Assembly (NCBI GenBank): GCA_903813345.2
Contig: CAIIXF020000011.1
Span: forward strand, 1,514,571-1,578,570
Source of the DNA: Owenia fusiformis
Lineage: Eukaryota; Annelida; Polychaeta; Sabellida; Oweniidae
Direction of reading: 5' to 3'
DNA length: 64,000 bases
Shown here: in pieces, positions 60,101 through 64,000 of the stretch
How positions within the stretch are numbered: position 1 is the stretch's first letter
Layout: each line of letters starts with the position of its first letter
Made by a program: the position numbers and the translations under genes
Notes under the pieces: model-generated
Told to the model about the DNA's origin: nothing
Database searches by the model: none
Seen by the model: only the letters and a program-made list of their open reading frames with translations

Positions 60101-63100
60101 GGTTCGCACCCAGGACTACGCCAGGGATGTAGCATCGAGAACAACTGAATTACATAATCGTAGTTTACGCAATCTTTCAAATAGTAAGAGTTTATTTGAG
60201 CAACAGTTAGAGCAGCAACAACGGCAATTTTCTCAAAATCAGCAACAGTCTCTGCATGATTTCAGTGCAGCTATCATGTCTGAAATCAATGGTTCTGAGA
60301 TAATCTCCCAAGGTCAAAGGTCAGAGGGACCTAATATGGAGGGAGCAGTTATTGTGGATGGAGAAGATGAGAGTCCAGAAAGAGAGGATTCCCCATGTAG
60401 CATGGACAGTCTAGAAGTAGAACCTGAAAAGGAACCCCCAGATTCAGTTCAACAAAATATGACCGGTCCCCAAAACAGGGGTTTTCAAAATGGCTTAAAT
60501 AATAGTTTTACAATTAGCAGTGGGCCATCTAAACAATCTACACAAAGTACAACTCCAACTGTTTACTCAAATAACCTGCAATATACTCAAACTAGTAACA
60601 GCTCTGCTGGACAGACTGTACAAAATGATCCATCCCTAACAGGTAGCCCCCTAGTGGTTGATTCAAGAACTAAAGGTCGATCTCAAGGAAAAATCAGACA
60701 GGCCGATGTGAAAATGAGAGAAACTAGTTCTGATAGTAATTTGTACAGTGGAACTCTTCAAAATGATAATACCAACAATTATGGAGTAAATCGTGCATCG
60801 AGTCATCAAAATATAAAGTCTCGGGATAACCTTGTACCAGGTAGTGAACCCTATCCCGAGGGAAGTAAGAACCAGATGGGGTTTGCTGGAGGGACTAAAC
60901 CAGTAATTGTGAATCCCGCCCATACAAACACTAATGCATATTATGTCACCCCCACAGGCAGAGAACCTGGGGGTGAGGTCCATGGTGCTAGACAAGAAGG
61001 AGATGGCGCAGCTGACCCCCAAGGTGGTCAGACCTGGGGGTGGGTGGACCCTGACAGTAAACAACCCCTAAGGGCTACTGAGATACCACCCCACCAGCCT
61101 AAACCTCCACCTCATAAACCTAGCCAAGGGGGTGGGAGTTACAGGCCAGGGAGAGGAGGTTCACTGTCATTACGACGCACCGGAGTAAAAACTGATGTCA
61201 TACAAAAAGAACTCAGCAAAAAATCAGCGGAGCCGACAACTGCTAAATTATCATACCAAAGTGCCCAGCATAAAGCTTGGGTGATACCCCCACCCACTGA
61301 AACCTCAACTGTTGACAGTAAATATAGTAATCCTAGTAGTCATAACAACCATGATGACTATAGCAACAATACAACCAAAAGTGCCATAGATACAAATGTA
61401 ACAAACAAAAATGACTCTGTTACAAATGCAAAAGCAGTTAAAACTACGCCGAAAAAATCAAATGAACCAAAACCTAAACTGGAGAATATTAAAGAGTTTT
61501 ATAAAGACCAGCTGGCTAATGATAGTGACCAAGAATCTGTAGGGTCGACTAGTGCTCAATCAACCCCAGTGAAGGGAATATTGAAACCCCAGGGATCACG
61601 TCGTCCCCCACCCGCCCCTAGGTCTCAGTTTGGTATAAGAGACAGTATAGACTTGTACAAAGACCACAAGCAGAAAGATAATGTAAGTACATGTATATGA
61701 CAGGCCAGTAGCCAGGGGGGGGGGGGGGGTTCGAACCAAAATTGTCACAAGTGAACCCCCCTGGAATGTTTCAAAAAGTGAAGCCCCCTTGGAAAATCCT
61801 GGCAATGGGCCTGTATGACCATCTGTTCAGTGAAGCCTTGCATTAAGTCTCCGTATTACCCCCTCCCAAAGTTCCTCTTTTTATTTTGGCTTTGTGCAGG
61901 AAAATACATGGAGAAAAAAATTGTTGGTGATTTGATGCATTAAGACTTGATTTTTCATTATTTTTAATTTTTTATCTAGAAGCGAGACAAAATTAAAAAG
62001 TTCATTTTTTCTGATGTGTCCCTTATTCCTTTTCCGTTCACATGAAATGGTAAAAGTAATCGATGTTAATCAGAGATAAACATGTTCTTTGAATGTTTTT
62101 TCATGAAATATCAGTCTTTCCTGTTGTTTCCTGGTGTTGACCTTAATAGCAAGGCTTACTTAATACATGTATTTAGACAATGGAATTTATAAAACCTTCC
62201 TTTTTGCATCTACTTTCAGCCAAATTGCACATGAAATATATTGTAATCAGGCCAAGCGCAGAAGAGGTATAAGATGGGCAGATGAGATATGTGACAAATA
62301 TTATTGTATTGTTTGTTTATCAGGCCAGGCACAGAAGAGGTATAAGATGGGCAGATGAGATATGTGACAAATATTATTGTAATCTTTGTTAATCAGGCCA
62401 AGCGCAGAAGAGGTATAAGATGGGCAGATGAGATATGTGACGAATATTATTGTATTGTTTTTTTTATCAGGCCAAGACCAGAAGAGGTATAAGATGGGCA
62501 GATGAGATATGTGACGAAGAAGAAAGTGATGAAGATGACGAAGAAACATCGTCACTAATACAACAAAACACTCACAGACCACATACAGACTCTCAAAACA
62601 TGGGTAGGTTGATGCAGTGTTCTTCTTGAGTTTTTCTCAAGAAGTTACCCTCAGATTTTTTAGAAGTTGGTACCCATCAGGCTCCTAAGGCCTAATGTAA
62701 CCTGACATTTTTGTCCATTCAGCATTCTGAGAATTTTCCCACAAGGTGGAACCCAAAGATTTGAATTGGAACATTGGGATTTCCTAAGTGGGTTTACTGA
62801 ACTTTTTCCTCTTGTTTTTAGCTACAGTATGATAAAAGTTTAAAGACACCAGGCCAGTCAGTAAATAGATAGAAAACCTTATACAGCATTTATATAAATA
62901 AAGAATAATGCCCATGCCATGTAAATGAATTAAAAATATGATTTTGAATATATTTGTTTATAGCTTCAAAATCTGTCACCCAAAAACCAAGGCCTTGCTC
63001 AGCTAAAGTCTCAAGTGCCACCCCTAAGGCTGACCCCCGGGCTCCCAGGGCTTTCAGTGCAGGAACGATTCGGCATAAACCTTCAGGGATCCCTACTCCG

Positions 63101-63188
63101 ACCAGTAAAGTCGCATTTGCAGGTGCCCCTGCTCCCAAAGCAAGTGTAGTGAATGTTCAGGAGAAATCCTATGCAGCTGCAGTCAAAG
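57061..63188 (+). CDS. CEP126: CEP126-like centrosomal/basal-body protein (continues past window)
   Basis: Exons 57061-57128, 58133-58249, 59300-59430, 59902-61682, 62471-62603 and 62964-63188 join in phase. The first three encode a charged coiled coil ending KQKEVTERFQRGN, which matches vertebrate CEP126 (KFEEVTEKFQRAH). Next come NHPPALEDALKAIRG (human PPLEEALKQI), NSKSLFEQQLEQQQRQFSQN with HDFSAAIMSEINGSE, and a long disordered Ser/Pro/Gln region, then RRGIRWADEICDEEESDEDD and a Pro/Ala-rich segment ending EKSYAAAVK. CEP126 is known to sit at centrosomes and basal bodies and to support microtubule organisation and ciliogenesis. The match is from recalled family features, so the assignment is good but not proven. 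The 3' end is outside the window. Confidence 0.8.
58133..58249 (+). CDS. CEP126: CEP126-like exon 2
   Basis: Same content as 55335-55451. This copy is adjacent to exon 3. ERTRRLKDETNRRR aligns with the human RARKYFVESNRRKK stretch. Confidence 0.75.
58894..58962 (-). tRNA. tRNA-Gly-like sequence (pseudogene or SINE head)
   Basis: The minus strand reads box A-like CACTGGTAGAATGCTCGCC (as in tRNA-Gly), then an anticodon arm TCGC-CTAGAAA-GCGA, then box B GGATTCGAATCCC. A T-run (GGTTTTTAATTTTTTC) follows as a Pol III terminator. The T and acceptor stems pair poorly, so function as a tRNA is doubtful. The CEP126-like gene runs over it on the other strand. A 5'-truncated twin ends at 56122. Confidence 0.5.
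59300..59430 (+). CDS. CEP126: CEP126-like exon 3, coiled coil
   Basis: Acceptor tgtttgcag, donor ACACAG|GTGATG, 131 nt. It encodes AQEVKRKLVAKKEEKRRQEI, LQNRRLKQKEVTERFQRGNR and GYT. The E-V-T-E-x-F-Q-R core is the strongest CEP126 signature here. Confidence 0.85.
59902..61682 (+). CDS. CEP126: CEP126-like exon 4, large central exon
   Basis: Acceptor ttattattccag, donor GATAAT|GTAAGT, 1781 nt, open throughout. It begins GSLLDNHPPALEDALKAIRG. A Gln-rich helix follows (SKSLFEQQLEQQQRQFSQNQ), then an acidic Pro stretch (EPEKEPPDSVQQN), then a low-complexity Ser/Thr/Asn/Pro region with PPPTET and PPPAPRSQFG. A large central exon fits the vertebrate gene, which also has one very long exon. Confidence 0.88.
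62251..62518 (+). repeat. Tandem about 73-bp repeat of intron end plus exon start
   Basis: Four copies begin at 62251, 62324, 62397 and 62471. Each has (a)tcag|GCCA followed by gaagaggtataagatgggca and gatgagatatgtgac. The first three continue into attattgtat intron-like sequence, and only the fourth runs on into the open exon. Confidence 0.95.
62471..62603 (+). CDS. CEP126: CEP126-like exon 5, RWADE segment
   Basis: Acceptor tttttatcag, donor ACATGG|GTAGGT, phase 0 in and 1 out. It encodes AKTRRGIRWADEICDEEESD, EDDEETSSLIQQNTHRPHTD and SQNM. The first about 48 nt, with the acceptor, are copied three times upstream. Confidence 0.85.
62964..63188 (+). CDS. CEP126: CEP126-like exon 6, Pro/Ala-rich
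   Basis: Acceptor ttgtttatag, donor GTCAAAG|GTTTGG, 225 nt. It encodes ASKSVTQKPRPCSAKVSSAT through VNVQEKSYAAAVK. It is basic and probably disordered. A downstream exon is expected outside the window. Confidence 0.8.
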
Positions 63189-63609
63189 GTTTGGAAATAG
63201 CTACATTTTTTTCTATACACTAACTACATGTATATACCATTCATTATTGTCCCTGCGGTCCCTCGGGAGATACACATATTTCCCTTGGGATACACCCTGT
63301 ATCCAAAACCTCACAGTACATAACCCTTGTACCGGTATATACCATTCATTCTCCGCCAAAAGTGGTGACACTGTGTTATAGTCTCTAATTTTGTAGTGTA
63401 TGGCGGTCAGTGTTTGGTGTTTGTTGGTTTGTGGTTGGCAGTGTTTGTTGGTTGGTGGTTGGGGTCTGTTACAAATGCTATTTGGTGACATTTTTCATGT
63501 TAATGCCTTGTCATTATTCTATTCAGTTTCACAAAAGTATATTATAACACCATTATATTCTCTTTTCTCATTACGTTATACAATTGCATTATGATTACTA
63601 TACATGTAG

Positions 63610-64000
63610 TATATAATAATCACACCATATTCATATTTTTTTTTATATGAACCATTATATTTCCACGGCATGACATTCTAAAATTACATCATAATAATGT
63701 ATCACACCAACATATTATTTTATCACACCATTGTGTTATATAATCACATTACAATAGTATATTATAATCTCACCATATTCATATTTTTTATATGAACCAT
63801 TATATTTCCACAACATGACATTCTAAAATATCATCATAATAGTGTGTCACACCAACACATTATTTTATCACACCATTGCATTATATAATCACATTACAAT
63901 AATATATAATCACACCATATTCACATTTTTTTTATATTCACCACTATATTTCCACAACATGACATTCTAAAATTACATCATAATAGTGTATCACACCAAC
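63610..64000. repeat. AT-rich tandem repeat, about 147-bp unit
   Basis: Units share aatcacaccatattcatatt, atgaaccattatatttccac, atgacattctaaaattacat and tcacaccaacatattatttt. About 2.6 copies are visible, and the array runs off the right edge inside the CEP126-like gene. Confidence 0.9.

Overview
The window is animal nuclear DNA. It is AT-rich, has short exons joined by GT-AG introns, and is dense in decayed transposons, hairpin elements and tandem repeats. The frequent 'tacatgta' words, the tRNA-derived repeats and the type of gene content make a lophotrochozoan (mollusc or brachiopod-like) plausible, but the sequence does not settle the species.

Layout. (1) 471-2449: the last recognisable catalytic exons of a secreted proteinase-K-like subtilase (family S8). 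The gene starts left of the window, and its terminal exon was not found. (2) 3.7-16.9 kb: no convincing host gene. This stretch holds a degenerate minisatellite, palindromic MITE-like units, a 1.4-kb inverted repeat (5591-7046 and 14175-15590) that frames about 7.1 kb and carries tRNA-like Pol III boxes, a decayed Tc1/mariner transposase end, and a 0.6-kb hairpin. (3) 17430-45609: a nearly complete second S8 subtilase. It reads as a propeptide, then a Pro/Cys-rich and TTTRKP-repeat linker, then a full catalytic domain in twelve small exons. Phases match at every junction from exon 24132-24189 to the stop at 45609. One intron (28248-40551) is about 94 percent filled by a 25-bp satellite of roughly 11.6 kb. 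A mariner copy with unusually long terminal repeats sits in an upstream intron. (4) 45.6-53.3 kb: mostly empty, with one candidate minus-strand gene end (48933-49210). (5) 53327-63188: a CEP126-like centrosome/basal-body gene that runs off the right edge. Its first two coding exons and presumptive promoter lie in a near-perfect 2.8-kb tandem duplication. Exon 62471-62603 is preceded by three partial tandem copies of its own 3' splice site.

The most unusual structure is the intronic satellite. Most of its units carry the hexamer GTAAGT, which is the consensus 5' splice donor, in the sense orientation. The intron's own donor (GTAATT) is weaker. The satellite is also strongly G-on-sense-strand and shows nested higher-order repeats. 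Other points of interest are the subtilase's new linker, its D-M-G in place of D-T-G at the catalytic Asp, the 26-nt microexon that carries the catalytic Ser in both paralogs, and the CEP126 5' duplication, whose symmetric exon could be spliced in twice without a frameshift.

Limits: all calls are by eye. Exon edges are set by GT/AG and phase, not by transcripts. Satellite copy numbers and higher-order periods are estimates.
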